Source: an uncultured Clostridia bacterium
GTDB taxonomy: Bacteria; Bacillota; Clostridia; Christensenellales; Borkfalkiaceae
Assembly (NCBI GenBank): GCA_947629845.1
Contig: CANRFD010000004.1
Span: 1 to 27,445 of the forward strand
Direction of reading: 5' to 3'
DNA: 27,445 bases
Under the pieces are notes generated by a model. The model did no database searches. It saw nothing but the letters and a program-made list of their open reading frames with translations, and was not told the DNA's origin. Of this stretch, positions 14,529-22,055 are shown piece after piece. Made by a program: the position numbers and the translations under genes. Position 1 is the stretch's first letter; each line of letters starts with the position of its first letter.

Positions 14529-15283
14529 AGCAGTTTCAACGCGGGGAAGAGCGATTTTGCGTTCCTGTCCGTCGCCCCGTCCGTATACACGCGCCCCCAC
14601 CCCCGGATGCACGCAAGCCGCTCCTCGATGACGGGAAGGTTGGCGGGCGTATTTTTCTCCCCGCGGAAGGGGGAGAGGTAGGGGCTGTCCGTCTCGAGCA
14701 GGATCCTGTCCGACGGGCAGGCCGCCGCGGCCTCTGCGGCACGGCGCGCATTCTTGAAGCACAGCACGCCGCCGAAGGAGAAATATGCGCCCAAATCGGC
14801 AAACGCTGCGAGATTTTCGGCGCCGTACGAATAGCAGTGCATGACAAACCCGTGCGAGAGCTGCCCCTTATGCGCACGCAGGATCGCAAGCGTATCGGCG
14901 CAGGCGTCGCGCGAGTGGATCTCCACGGGCAAATCGAGATAATCCGCCGCCTCGATCTGCATCTCGAAGCGCTTTTTCTGCGCCTCCTTTCCCTCCGTGC
15001 CGTAATGGTAGTCCAGCCCGATCTCCCCCACGCCCACGCACTTTTTGTGCGCCGCGAGGGTGCAGAACTGCGCGGAATTTATCTCCCGTTCGGCAAATTC
15101 GGGGTGCATGCCCACGGTGAAGAAGGCGCCCTCGTGCTCTTCGCAAAATTTTGCGTGCCACGCGGCGTGTTCCAGCGTGTCCGCAGCGAGGATCACCGCC
15201 TTCACGCCCGCCTCCTTGATCTTGTCCCATTCGGCGGGAAATTCGTACCCCTCCTCCGCAAAATGCGCGTGAACGTCGATCAT
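14525..15283 (-). CDS. tatD: TatD-family metal-dependent deoxyribonuclease
   Basis: 252 residues from the ATG at 15283; the long frame upstream is metG read in another frame. Metal ligands of the amidohydrolase-fold nuclease are visible: H5 and H7 (DVHAHF), E87 (GVGEIGLDYHY), H123 (PVEIHSRDA), H149 (FVMHCYS) and D199 (LLETDSPYLSP). TatD proteins are 3'-5' exonucleases or DNases linked to DNA repair. The gene sits between metG and the radical SAM gene with 4-nt ATGA overlaps on both sides, the same metG-tatD order as in Bacillus. Confidence 0.96.
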   Translation of the reverse strand: MIDVHAHFAEEGYEFPAEWDKIKEAGVKAVILAADTLEHAAWHAKFCEEHEGAFFTVGMHPEFAEREINSAQFCTLAAHKKCVGVGEIGLDYHYGTEGKEAQKKRFEMQIEAADYLDLPVEIHSRDACADTLAILRAHKGQLSHGFVMHCYSYGAENLAAFADLGAYFSFGGVLCFKNARRAAEAAAACPSDRILLETDSPYLSPFRGEKNTPANLPVIEERLACIRGWGRVYTDGATDRNAKSLFPALKLL

Positions 15284-17367
15284 CTGACCGTCGCCCCGCT
15301 CTCGATCGCCTTCTCGGGCGAGACGATGCACAGCCCGCCCTTGCCGTCGTCGGCGCAGAGGATCATGCCCTCGGAGAGCACGCCGCGGAGCTTCACGGGC
15401 TTCAGGTTGGTCACGACGACGACCTTTTTGCCCACCATCTCCTCGGGCGTGTAGAATTTTGCGATGCCGGAGACGACCGAGCGCGTCTCTTCGCCGATCT
15501 TCACCGTCTCGTGCAGCAGCTTGTCGCTCTTTTCCACCCGCTCGCACGCGACGACCTCGCCGATCTTGAGCTCCACCTTGCCGAAGTCGTCAATCGCGAT
15601 CTCGGGCTTCTTCGCGTCCTCCGCCGCCCCGTTCCCGGAAGCGGAAGCCGCCTTGTTCCCGGAAGCGGAAGCCGCTCCCCCGTTCCCTGAAGCGGAAGCC
15701 GCCCCTCCTCTCCCGTTGGGGGAGCTGCCCGCACCGCCCTCTCTCGGCTCCCCCGTTTGGGGGAGCTGCCCCGCAGGGGCTGAAGGGGTTCGCGCCTTCA
15801 CGATCTTCTCCACCTCGGCGAGCTCCTTTTTGAGATCGATGCGGGGGAAGATGGGCGGAAGTTTCACGACCGCCGCGCCCTCTTTGAGCGTGCCGAACGC
15901 AAGCGCATCCAGCCCCGCCTCTTCGTCGCAGGAAAAGCTCTTCAGAATGAGCGGCGGCGCCTTGGTCAAAAACGGCTTCAACAGAATGGCGCAGATGCGG
16001 CAGACCTCGGCGAGGTTATAGAGCACGGCCCCCAGCCGCGGTTTTTTGCTCTCGTCCTTGGCGAGGATCCACGGCGTCGTCTCGTCGATGTACTTGTTCG
16101 CACGGCCGATGACCTCGAAGATCGCCTCGAGCGCCTCGGGTGCATTGAGCCGCTCCATCGCGTCCTTCACCTTCGCGTACGCGCCGCCTGCGAGGGCGAT
16201 GAGTTCGCCGTCGGGGCCCTCTTCCCTGCCCCGTGCGGGCAGTTTTCCGCCGAAATTCTGCACGATCATCGCTGCCGTGCGGGAGACGAGGTTGCCGAGG
16301 TCGTTGGCGAGGTCGGCGTTCACGCGGAGAAGAAAGCGCTCCGTGGTGTATTCGCCGTCGCTGCCGAAGGGGATCTCCCGCAAAAGGTAGTAGCGAACGG
16401 CGTCGGCGCCGTACCGCTTGACGAGTTCATAGGGATCGGTGAGCTCGGGGCGGGCGTTCTCCTTGGATTTGGAGAGCTTCTCCCCGCCGATGAGCAGCCA
16501 CCCGTGCCCGTAAATTTGCTTGGGAATGGGCAGCCCCAACGCCATGAGAATGGCGGGCCAGATGATGGCGTGGAAGCGCACGATCTCCTTCCCCACCATG
16601 TGCAGGTCGGCGGGCCAATATTTGCGGAAGAGCCCGTCGTCCCCGGAGCCGTACCCGAGGGCGGTGATGTAGTTGGAGAGGGCGTCGATCCACACATACG
16701 CCGTGTGCCTTTTATCGAAGGGCAGCGGCACGCCCCACTTCACCGTCGTGCGGGAGACGCACAGGTCGGTGAGCCCCGCCTTTAAGAAGTTGTTCACCAT
16801 CTCGTTGACGCGCGACTTGGGCTGCAAAAATTCGGGGTTGTCCCCATAGAGCTGCAGAATGCGCGGCGCGTATTTGGAGAGGCGGAAAAAGTAGCTCTCC
16901 TCCTTCTGCGTCGTCACCTCCCTGCCGCAGTCGGGACATTTGCCGTTTACAAGCTGGCTGTCCGTCCAGAACGCCTCGCACGGCGTGCAGTAGTGCCCTT
17001 CATACTCGGCCTTGTAGATATCCCCGCTCTCGTAGAGCTTTTGATAGATGTTCTGTACGCCCTTGATATGGTCGTCGTCCGTCGTGCGGATAAAGCGGTC
17101 GTACCCGACGTCGAGAAGCCGCCACATGTCTTTGAGCTCGGCAACGAGCGGGTCGATGAACTCGCGGGGGGTGATGCCGCGCTTTGCGGCCTCCTTTTCC
17201 ACCTTTTGGCCGTGCTCGTCGGTTCCCGTCAGAAAAAAGACCTCCTCCCCCATGAGCTTGTGAAAGCGCGCGAGGGCGTCGCAGATGACCGTCGTGTAGC
17301 AGTGCCCGATGTGCCAATTGCCGCTCGGATAGTAGATAGGCGTCGTGATGTAGTACTTCTTTGCCAT
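15280..17367 (-). CDS. metG: methionyl-tRNA synthetase with C-terminal tRNA-binding domain
   Basis: 695 residues from the ATG at 17367 (SD GAGGT). Charges tRNA-Met with methionine. HIGH motif H19-I-G-H22, zinc knuckle C127-x2-C130...C144-x2-C147, KLSKS at 298-302, anticodon-binding helices about 345-525, then an EMAP/Trbp111-type tRNA-binding domain about 590-695 that dimerises the enzyme. The linker at 526-585 is abnormal: residues 526-543 (RTPSAPAGQLPQTGEPRE) are encoded by an in-frame copy of repeat R1, a second degenerate R1 hairpin encodes AGSSPNGRGG, and three A-S-A-S-G-N units follow. The catalytic domains look intact, so the enzyme should work. tatD overlaps its stop by ATGA. Confidence 0.97.
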   Translation of the reverse strand: MAKKYYITTPIYYPSGNWHIGHCYTTVICDALARFHKLMGEEVFFLTGTDEHGQKVEKEAAKRGITPREFIDPLVAELKDMWRLLDVGYDRFIRTTDDDHIKGVQNIYQKLYESGDIYKAEYEGHYCTPCEAFWTDSQLVNGKCPDCGREVTTQKEESYFFRLSKYAPRILQLYGDNPEFLQPKSRVNEMVNNFLKAGLTDLCVSRTTVKWGVPLPFDKRHTAYVWIDALSNYITALGYGSGDDGLFRKYWPADLHMVGKEIVRFHAIIWPAILMALGLPIPKQIYGHGWLLIGGEKLSKSKENARPELTDPYELVKRYGADAVRYYLLREIPFGSDGEYTTERFLLRVNADLANDLGNLVSRTAAMIVQNFGGKLPARGREEGPDGELIALAGGAYAKVKDAMERLNAPEALEAIFEVIGRANKYIDETTPWILAKDESKKPRLGAVLYNLAEVCRICAILLKPFLTKAPPLILKSFSCDEEAGLDALAFGTLKEGAAVVKLPPIFPRIDLKKELAEVEKIVKARTPSAPAGQLPQTGEPREGGAGSSPNGRGGAASASGNGGAASASGNKAASASGNGAAEDAKKPEIAIDDFGKVELKIGEVVACERVEKSDKLLHETVKIGEETRSVVSGIAKFYTPEEMVGKKVVVVTNLKPVKLRGVLSEGMILCADDGKGGLCIVSPEKAIESGATVR
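15705..15792. repeat. R1 repeat inside metG
   Basis: 15739-15792 matches intergenic R1 (CTCGGCTCCCCCGTTTGGGG, GAGCTG, CTGAAGGGGTTC) but its second hairpin is GCCCC-GCA-GGGGC instead of GTCAC-GAA-GTGAC. 15705-15730 is a degenerate half copy (CTCTCCCGTTGGGGGAGCTG). Both are translated as linker. Confidence 0.85.
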
Positions 17368-17501
17368 AATATACCTCGTTTTCCCCATTATAGCGCAACT
17401 TGGTGGAAAAGTAAAATCTTTTTGCCCCTCCCTTTTGCCTTCCCTCTCCATGTTCTCGTCGCCCCCTCCTCGGGAGGGGGGGTAGGGGGTAGGGCTTTAA
17501 T

Positions 17502-17553
17502 CCCTTGGCTCCCCCCTTTGGGGGAGCTGTCACGAAGTGACTGAAGGGGTTCC
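17502..17553. repeat. R1 repeat
   Basis: Canonical copy: outer stem CCCTT/AAGGG, hairpin CTCCCCC/GGGGGAG (one pair altered) and hairpin GTCAC-GAA-GTGAC. Confidence 0.9.
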
Positions 17554-17594
17554 CGTTCGTTCCACCCGCCATATATTTGTCATCCCGCCCGTCC

Positions 17595-17653
17595 TCCTCA
17601 TTCCGAGGCTCCGCAGGAGCCGAGTGAATCTTCCCTTATCAACCGAATTGCCC
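17595..17653. repeat. R2 repeat, copy 2
   Basis: Identical over all 59 positions to 3787-3845, about 13.8 kb away. Confidence 0.9.
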
Positions 17654-17665
17654 CGTCCTCGCCAC

Positions 17666-17718
17666 CCCCTTGGCTCCCCCTTTTGGGGGAGCTGTCACGA
17701 AGTGACTGAAGGGGTTCC
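17666..17718. repeat. R1 repeat
   Basis: Canonical copy with first hairpin CTCCCCC-TTTT-GGGGGAG and second hairpin GTCAC-GAA-GTGAC. Confidence 0.9.
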
Positions 17719-17750
17719 CGTGCATAATACTAACCCCGCCATATAAATCA

Positions 17751-17874
17751 CGTCATGTTGCCCCGCGCGCACCATTCGTCTACCAAGCGCGGCACGAGCC
17801 GTAGGCGAAGTAGCCGCCCGCCGACGCCCTTTTCGGCGGGCGTGTCGAAACATGTCCTTATTATAATAATGCGG
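17751..17874. repeat. R3 repeat, copy 2 (longer)
   Basis: It shares CGTCATGTTGCCCCG at the left and CGGCGGGCGTGTCGAAACAT, TCCTTATTATAAT and GCGG at the right with 4254-4323. It carries an inserted CGGCACGAGCC...GGCGAAGTAGCCG block that recurs inside the R4 copy at 24716-24898. Confidence 0.75.
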
Positions 17875-17975
17875 GCATCCTTCGACTTCGCCGCATAATC
17901 GCCCCCCCCCGCGCAGCCAAAGTGGGGGTTCCCGTTCGTTCCCCCACGCAATTTTCAAAATTTTGCCCGTATCTC

Positions 17976-18004
17976 TTGCAAAATTGCCACCGCCGTGGTA
18001 GAAT
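17976..18004 (+). promoter_or_regulatory. sigma-A promoter for the structured small RNA
   Basis: TTGCAA (17976-17981), 17 bp, TAGAAT (17999-18004). The predicted transcription start, 7 nt on, is the first base of the RNA's closing stem at 18011. Confidence 0.7.
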
Positions 18005-18010
18005 AAAACC

Positions 18011-18153
18011 GCGACACAACTAAATACTAACAAGTACAGAGATACAACGGGCATCGGTGTATCCTTATTTCCTATGTGCTTGTTAGGGTTGTGTCGCAAC
18101 AATTCGGGGATACTCGAAGCGGGCGCTCCTCGGATTGGAGCGTCCTTATTTTT
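18011..18153 (+). ncRNA. candidate structured small RNA, family unrecognised
   Basis: About 143 nt bounded by a promoter (17976-18004) and an intrinsic terminator (18121-18153). The closing stem P1 pairs GCGACACAAC (18011-18020) with GTTGTGTCGC (18088-18097), 10 perfect pairs. After a 6-nt/1-nt internal loop, P2 pairs CTAACAAGTAC (18027-18037) with GTGCTTGTTAG (18076-18086), 11 pairs including one G-U. After a second asymmetric loop, P3 pairs GATACA (18041-18046) with TGTATC (18058-18063). GTATCC (18059-18064) could instead pair with GGATAC (18108-18113), an alternative fold that would open P3. There is no open reading frame. I do not recognise it as 6S, SRP, tmRNA, RNase P or a known riboswitch. 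It could be a free sRNA or the leader of the BspA-like gene 124 nt downstream. Confidence 0.7.
18121..18153 (+). terminator. intrinsic terminator of the small RNA
   Basis: GGGCGCTCC / GGAGCGTCC nine-pair stem with a TCGGATT loop, followed by TTATTTTTT. Confidence 0.88.
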
Positions 18154-18180
18154 TGCGGTTTTTTCCAACAGCGCACCCCA

Positions 18181-18227
18181 TGTCATTTCGACCGAAGTGA
18201 GCGAAGCGAACGAAGCGGAGAAATCTC
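18181..18227 (+). repeat. R5 repeat, left of the BspA-like gene
   Basis: 47 bp with ends TGTCATTTCGACCGAAGTG and GGAGAAATCTC. An inverted copy lies right after the gene at 21336-21364, and a facing pair lies at 25010-25105. Confidence 0.8.
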
Positions 18228-18277
18228 AAAAATAAGCCACCGACACCCGCGAAAAAAAACAAAAAGGAGAAAGGAAG

Positions 18278-21200
18278 ATGAAACGAATTTTAACGGTACT
18301 GTTGTCCCTCGCCGCGGCGCTCTGCCTCTGCTTCGGCCTTGCGGCATGCGGAGGAGACGGCGGCAGTGGCGGTAATGGTGGCGAAGGCAGTTATGGCAGC
18401 GGCACGAGCGGTAATGAAGATAATACCGAGGTACATGAGTGGAGTGCGTGGGAAGTCACCAAAGAGGCGTCTTGCACAGAAGAGGGCTCACGCACGCGGA
18501 CTTGTTCCGAATGCGGCAAAGTAGAGACGGAGACCATTCCCGCAAAAGATCATACATACAACAAAAGCAATGTTTGTACCGTTTGCGGGTATGAACTTTC
18601 TCCCACCGTCGGTTTGGAATACGAACTTTACGAGGAGACGGAATATCCACAGGGAGAATACTATCGCGTGAAGGGGATGGGCACCGCAACAGATCAAGAC
18701 CTTGTTATTCCCGCCTATCATGCCGGGAAACAGGTGAAGCAAATCGGCTCGAATGCTTTTAACGGGAAGGACGCCCTGACAAGCATTTACATCCCGAACG
18801 GAGTGGAAGTGATCGGCATGAACGCCTTTTCCTATTGCATCAGCCTTACTTCTTTACGGCTGCCAAATTCCGTTAAAACGATTGGGAAACAGGCGTTTTA
18901 CGGGTGCAATAAAGTACAAGATATTACCCTTGGGACAAACGGGATCACGATTGGCGATGGCGCTTTCGAAGGCACTGCGTATTACAATGATAACAAGAAT
19001 TGGGAAAGCGGTGCGCTTTATATCGGTGCGCATTTGATTGCTACAAATAACGATCTCCCTTCCGTTTATACTGTAAAGAACGGTACGCGGTCTATCGCTT
19101 CCCGCACCTTTGCGAGCCGGTCGAAATTGGAAGAGATAGTAATATCCTCTGCTCCTGTATTTGGTATAGACGTTTTCTCCAATTGCGGGGTAACGAAGGC
19201 AAACATTCCGCTTGGGAGTGCATCATATTTGCCTGCGTCACAAATTGAAGAACTGACAGTAAATGGCAGTTATGTAAGCAAAGATTTGGATAATTTTGTA
19301 AATTTGAAAGCTTTATTTGTTAATTCTGACTGGATTGATACACATTCGTGGAGTTCCTCGGAAACGCCGCCGCTCTGCAATTTGACGAAGTTAGAAACAT
19401 TGTCCGTTTCTTGGTTGAAAGGTTCAAACCGTACGTATTCAATTGCAAGTTTATTTGGCTCTGTGGTTCCAACTTCATTGCAAGAAGTGGCAGTACTGCG
19501 CAAAACAATACCTTCCTATGCGTTCCGTGGCTGTTCTTCTTTGCAAAAAATAACGCTTAAGAATACTATTACCGGAATTGATTCATTTGCATTTGTTGGC
19601 TGCGATGTAAACATAAATTATGAGGGCAATATTTCTCAATGGTTACAAGTGACGAAGGGAAATTACTGGGCGGCATATGAAGTTACAGGTGGAAATTCTC
19701 CGATTGCCACAAGCTACATATCTTCTTTCACGTTTCAACAAAAGACACTAGATAATTTGAAAATTCCAGATGGGACGGAACGGATTCCCGCATATTCTTT
19801 CCAAGGAGTACCGATTTCAAACATTGAAATACCCGCGAGCGTGTCTAAAATTAGCACAAATGCCTTTTCGCGCGGTTATATTGAAAAAATAACAGTTGAT
19901 GATAGCAATGAGTATTTTTATGGTAGCATGGAAGGAATATTGTATAATAAAGATAAAACAGAAATGATTTTGATTCCTATGCTACTCAAAGGAAAGGTTG
20001 ATATCCCAGAAAGTATAACCGTAATCAAAGATAGTGCATTTTCAGGTTGCAGCGGGCTGACGAGTATCAAAATTCCCGATAGCGTGACCGAGATTGGAGA
20101 TCAGGCGTTCTCTGGTTGCAGCGGGCTGACAGGAGAATTGAAAATTCCCAACGAAGTGACCTCGATCGGGTGGCGCACGTTCTCCGGTTGCAATGGGCTG
20201 ACGAGCATTGACATCCCAGATAGTGTAACCTCGATTGGGGATTACGCGTTCTATAATTGCAGCGGACTTACAAGCATAGTAATTCCCGGCAGCGTCACCG
20301 AGATTGGGATTCTTGCTTTTCATGGTTGCAGCGGACTTACAAGCATAGTAATTCCCGACAGTGTGGAATCGATTGGGGAATGGGCGTTCTCAGAGTGCTA
20401 CAAACTTGTAGAAGTGTGGAATTATTCGGGGTTGGATCTTCAACCGAGCTCGTCTGATTATGGGGAAGTTGCTTATTACGCAAAACACGTCTACACTACA
20501 GACGAGGAGAGCAAGCAGACCGTAACAGAGGAAGGCTATATCTTTTACGAGGACGGAGATGAAGTTTACTTGCTCGGATACAAAGGGAGCGAAACGGCGT
20601 TAACGCTTCCCTCAACATCGCCCAAAGGGAAATCGTATAAAATCTATCAATATGCGTTCTATAATTGCGACGAGCTGACGAGCATTACCATTCCCAACGG
20701 CGTGACCGAGATTGGGGATAGTGCGTTCTATGGCTGCAGAGGACTAACGAGCATTGAAATTCCCAGCAGCGTGATCAAGATTGAGGATATGGCGTTCGCC
20801 GGCAACGACGGGATTGAACAGATTGATGTCGCGGCTGGGAATCCCGTATATCGAAGCGAGCAAAACTGTTTGATTGAGACCGAATCGAAGACTTTGATTG
20901 TAGGATGTAAAAAAAGTGTGATTCCCAGCGGAGTGACCTCGATTGGGAGTTATGCGTTTGCGAGTTGCAGCGGGCTGACGAGCATTGTAATTCCCGACAG
21001 TGTGACTTCGATTGGGGATGATGCGTTTGCGAGTTGCAGCGGGCTGACGAGCGTAAAATTCGGGAGCGGTGTGAGGTCAATCGGGGAGTTCGCATTTTGT
21101 TGGTGTGACAAATTGACGAGCGTTGAAATTCCCGATAACGTGACCTCTATTAAAGCGGGGGCATTTCAAAGTTGCAAAGGACTGATGAATATTCAATACC

Positions 21201-21331
21201 GTGGAATGGTTGCGGAATGGCAAGCAATAGAAAAGGGAGACTATTGGGATTATAATATCAGCGATTACACCGTGACGTGCACGGACGGGACGGTGGATAA
21301 ACAGGGGAATGTGACGTATTTTAATAATTAA
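18278..21331 (+). CDS. BspA-type leucine-rich-repeat lipoprotein
   Basis: 1017 residues. A lipoprotein signal MKRILTVLLSLAAALCLCFG ends in LAAC with Cys24, followed by a Gly/Ser-rich tether. Residues about 48-106 form a cysteine-rich module with SCTEEGSRTRTCSECGK and CTVCG, resembling a small zinc ribbon. The rest is LRR_5/BspA (Treponema-type) repeats of about 23 residues, consensus LTSIxIPDSVTSIGDxAFxxC, dense at 145-215 and 590-970 and irregular at 225-560. The C-terminus WQAIEKGDYWDYNISDYTVT is a common end module. Such surface proteins bind host or bacterial partners. SD AAAGGAGAAAGG precedes ATG. The irregular middle (about 19100-20040) is clearly AT-richer than its surroundings, which suggests acquisition or recombination. 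R5 repeats flank the gene in inverted orientation. Confidence 0.93.
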   Translation: MKRILTVLLSLAAALCLCFGLAACGGDGGSGGNGGEGSYGSGTSGNEDNTEVHEWSAWEVTKEASCTEEGSRTRTCSECGKVETETIPAKDHTYNKSNVCTVCGYELSPTVGLEYELYEETEYPQGEYYRVKGMGTATDQDLVIPAYHAGKQVKQIGSNAFNGKDALTSIYIPNGVEVIGMNAFSYCISLTSLRLPNSVKTIGKQAFYGCNKVQDITLGTNGITIGDGAFEGTAYYNDNKNWESGALYIGAHLIATNNDLPSVYTVKNGTRSIASRTFASRSKLEEIVISSAPVFGIDVFSNCGVTKANIPLGSASYLPASQIEELTVNGSYVSKDLDNFVNLKALFVNSDWIDTHSWSSSETPPLCNLTKLETLSVSWLKGSNRTYSIASLFGSVVPTSLQEVAVLRKTIPSYAFRGCSSLQKITLKNTITGIDSFAFVGCDVNINYEGNISQWLQVTKGNYWAAYEVTGGNSPIATSYISSFTFQQKTLDNLKIPDGTERIPAYSFQGVPISNIEIPASVSKISTNAFSRGYIEKITVDDSNEYFYGSMEGILYNKDKTEMILIPMLLKGKVDIPESITVIKDSAFSGCSGLTSIKIPDSVTEIGDQAFSGCSGLTGELKIPNEVTSIGWRTFSGCNGLTSIDIPDSVTSIGDYAFYNCSGLTSIVIPGSVTEIGILAFHGCSGLTSIVIPDSVESIGEWAFSECYKLVEVWNYSGLDLQPSSSDYGEVAYYAKHVYTTDEESKQTVTEEGYIFYEDGDEVYLLGYKGSETALTLPSTSPKGKSYKIYQYAFYNCDELTSITIPNGVTEIGDSAFYGCRGLTSIEIPSSVIKIEDMAFAGNDGIEQIDVAAGNPVYRSEQNCLIETESKTLIVGCKKSVIPSGVTSIGSYAFASCSGLTSIVIPDSVTSIGDDAFASCSGLTSVKFGSGVRSIGEFAFCWCDKLTSVEIPDNVTSIKAGAFQSCKGLMNIQYRGMVAEWQAIEKGDYWDYNISDYTVTCTDGTVDKQGNVTYFNN

Positions 21332-21335
21332 GGCA

Positions 21336-21364
21336 GAGATGCCTCCACTTCGGTCGACATGACA
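21336..21364 (-). repeat. R5 repeat, right of the BspA-like gene (inverted)
   Basis: 29 bp; its reverse complement begins TGTCATGTCGACCGAAGTGG and ends GCATCTC, a short form of the 18181-18227 unit in opposite orientation, 4 nt after the BspA-like stop codon. Confidence 0.8.
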
Positions 21365-21417
21365 AACTTCCAGCGTCCCGCGCGATTGCACGGGGCGCTT
21401 TTCGTTTTCCCCCAAGC

Positions 21418-21444
21418 ATATCCGCGCGCGGACAATCATATATA
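21418..21444 (+). promoter_or_regulatory. possible sigma-E-like sporulation promoter for spmAB
   Basis: ATA (21418-21420), 16 bp, CATATATA (21437-21444), close to the mother-cell sigma-E pattern ATA-N16-CATAnnnT. It ends only 5 nt before the spmA ATG, and no SD is present. Weak evidence on its own. Confidence 0.3.
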
Positions 21445-21449
21445 CAACC

Positions 21450-22055
21450 ATGAACGCCGTGTTTGCGGCGGTGTTTGTTGTGTCCGCCGCCCTCTTCCTC
21501 CTCTCCGACCCCGAGGCCTTCCTGCCCGCGCTGCTTGCGGGGAGCGAAAAGGCCGCAACGCTGTCGCTTTCGCTTCTTTCCGCCTACTGCGTGTGGCTGG
21601 GCTTTTTTAAGGTGCTGGAGAAAAGCGGCCTCTCGCAAAAGCTCTCCCGCCTCGTATTTCCCGCCGCCCGCCGCCTCTTCCGCTCCGACGACAGAGAGGC
21701 GCTCACGTTGGCCTCGCAAAATCTCTCGGCGAACCTATTGGGGCTGCCGGGTGCGCCCACGCCGCTCGGCATAAAAGCGGTAAAACGCTTCGAGAAAAGC
21801 GGCAATCGCTATGCCTCCGACATGCTCTTCGTGCTGAATGCGACGAGCTTGCAGCTCCTCCCCACCACCGTCATCGCCCTGCGCGTCGCGGCGGGATCGG
21901 CCGCCGCTGCAGACATCGTTCTCCCCACGCTCATCGCCACCCTCTTTTCCACCCTCTGCGGCGTTTTTCTGCTGCGCCTCTTCTCCAAAACCCCACCCCA
22001 TTCCCGCAAAACCCCACCCCGTCCCCGCAAAATGCGCGCCCGCCTTCACGGATGA
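21450..22055 (+). CDS. spmA: spore maturation protein A
   Basis: 201 residues. A nucleoside-recognition (Gate) domain membrane protein; in Bacillus SpmA and SpmB are needed for spore core dehydration. It has an N-terminal membrane segment, SAYCVWLGFFKVLEKSGLSQ, the family signature SANLLGLPGAPTPLGIKAVK (about 93-112), then LLPTTVIALRVAAGS and a last membrane segment LIATLFSTLCGVFLL. Residues about 180-196 (KTPPHSRKTPPRPRK) are a basic tail encoded by a 21-nt tandem repeat and absent from typical SpmA. No SD is visible before the ATG, so the start is less certain than the family. The stop overlaps spmB by ATGA. Confidence 0.88.
   Translation: MNAVFAAVFVVSAALFLLSDPEAFLPALLAGSEKAATLSLSLLSAYCVWLGFFKVLEKSGLSQKLSRLVFPAARRLFRSDDREALTLASQNLSANLLGLPGAPTPLGIKAVKRFEKSGNRYASDMLFVLNATSLQLLPTTVIALRVAAGSAAAADIVLPTLIATLFSTLCGVFLLRLFSKTPPHSRKTPPRPRKMRARLHG
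21987..22036. repeat. tandem CCCCACCCC repeat at the 3' end of spmA
   Basis: Two units, AAAACCCCACCCCATTCCCGC and AAAACCCCACCCCGTCCCCGC, then AAAATGCG. The second unit plus its end matches 3755-3781 (CCCCACCCCATCCCAGCAAAATGC) with two or three differences. Confidence 0.7.

Larger units (their letters stand above)
17440..17960. repeat. repeat mosaic upstream of metG, no gene
   Basis: No protein-coding gene is supported between metG and the small RNA. The stretch holds a partial R6 (17460-17495), R1 (17502-17553), R2 (17595-17653), R1 (17666-17718) and R3 (17751-17874). Two R1 copies flank the R2 copy in the same orientation. Confidence 0.8.

Noticed and set aside
18011..18153. A c-di-GMP, T-box or ykkC-type riboswitch before the BspA-like gene
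   Set aside because: None of the conserved core sequences of these classes that I know is present. A terminator and an R5 repeat separate it from the gene, so a standalone RNA fits better, though a cis role is not excluded.
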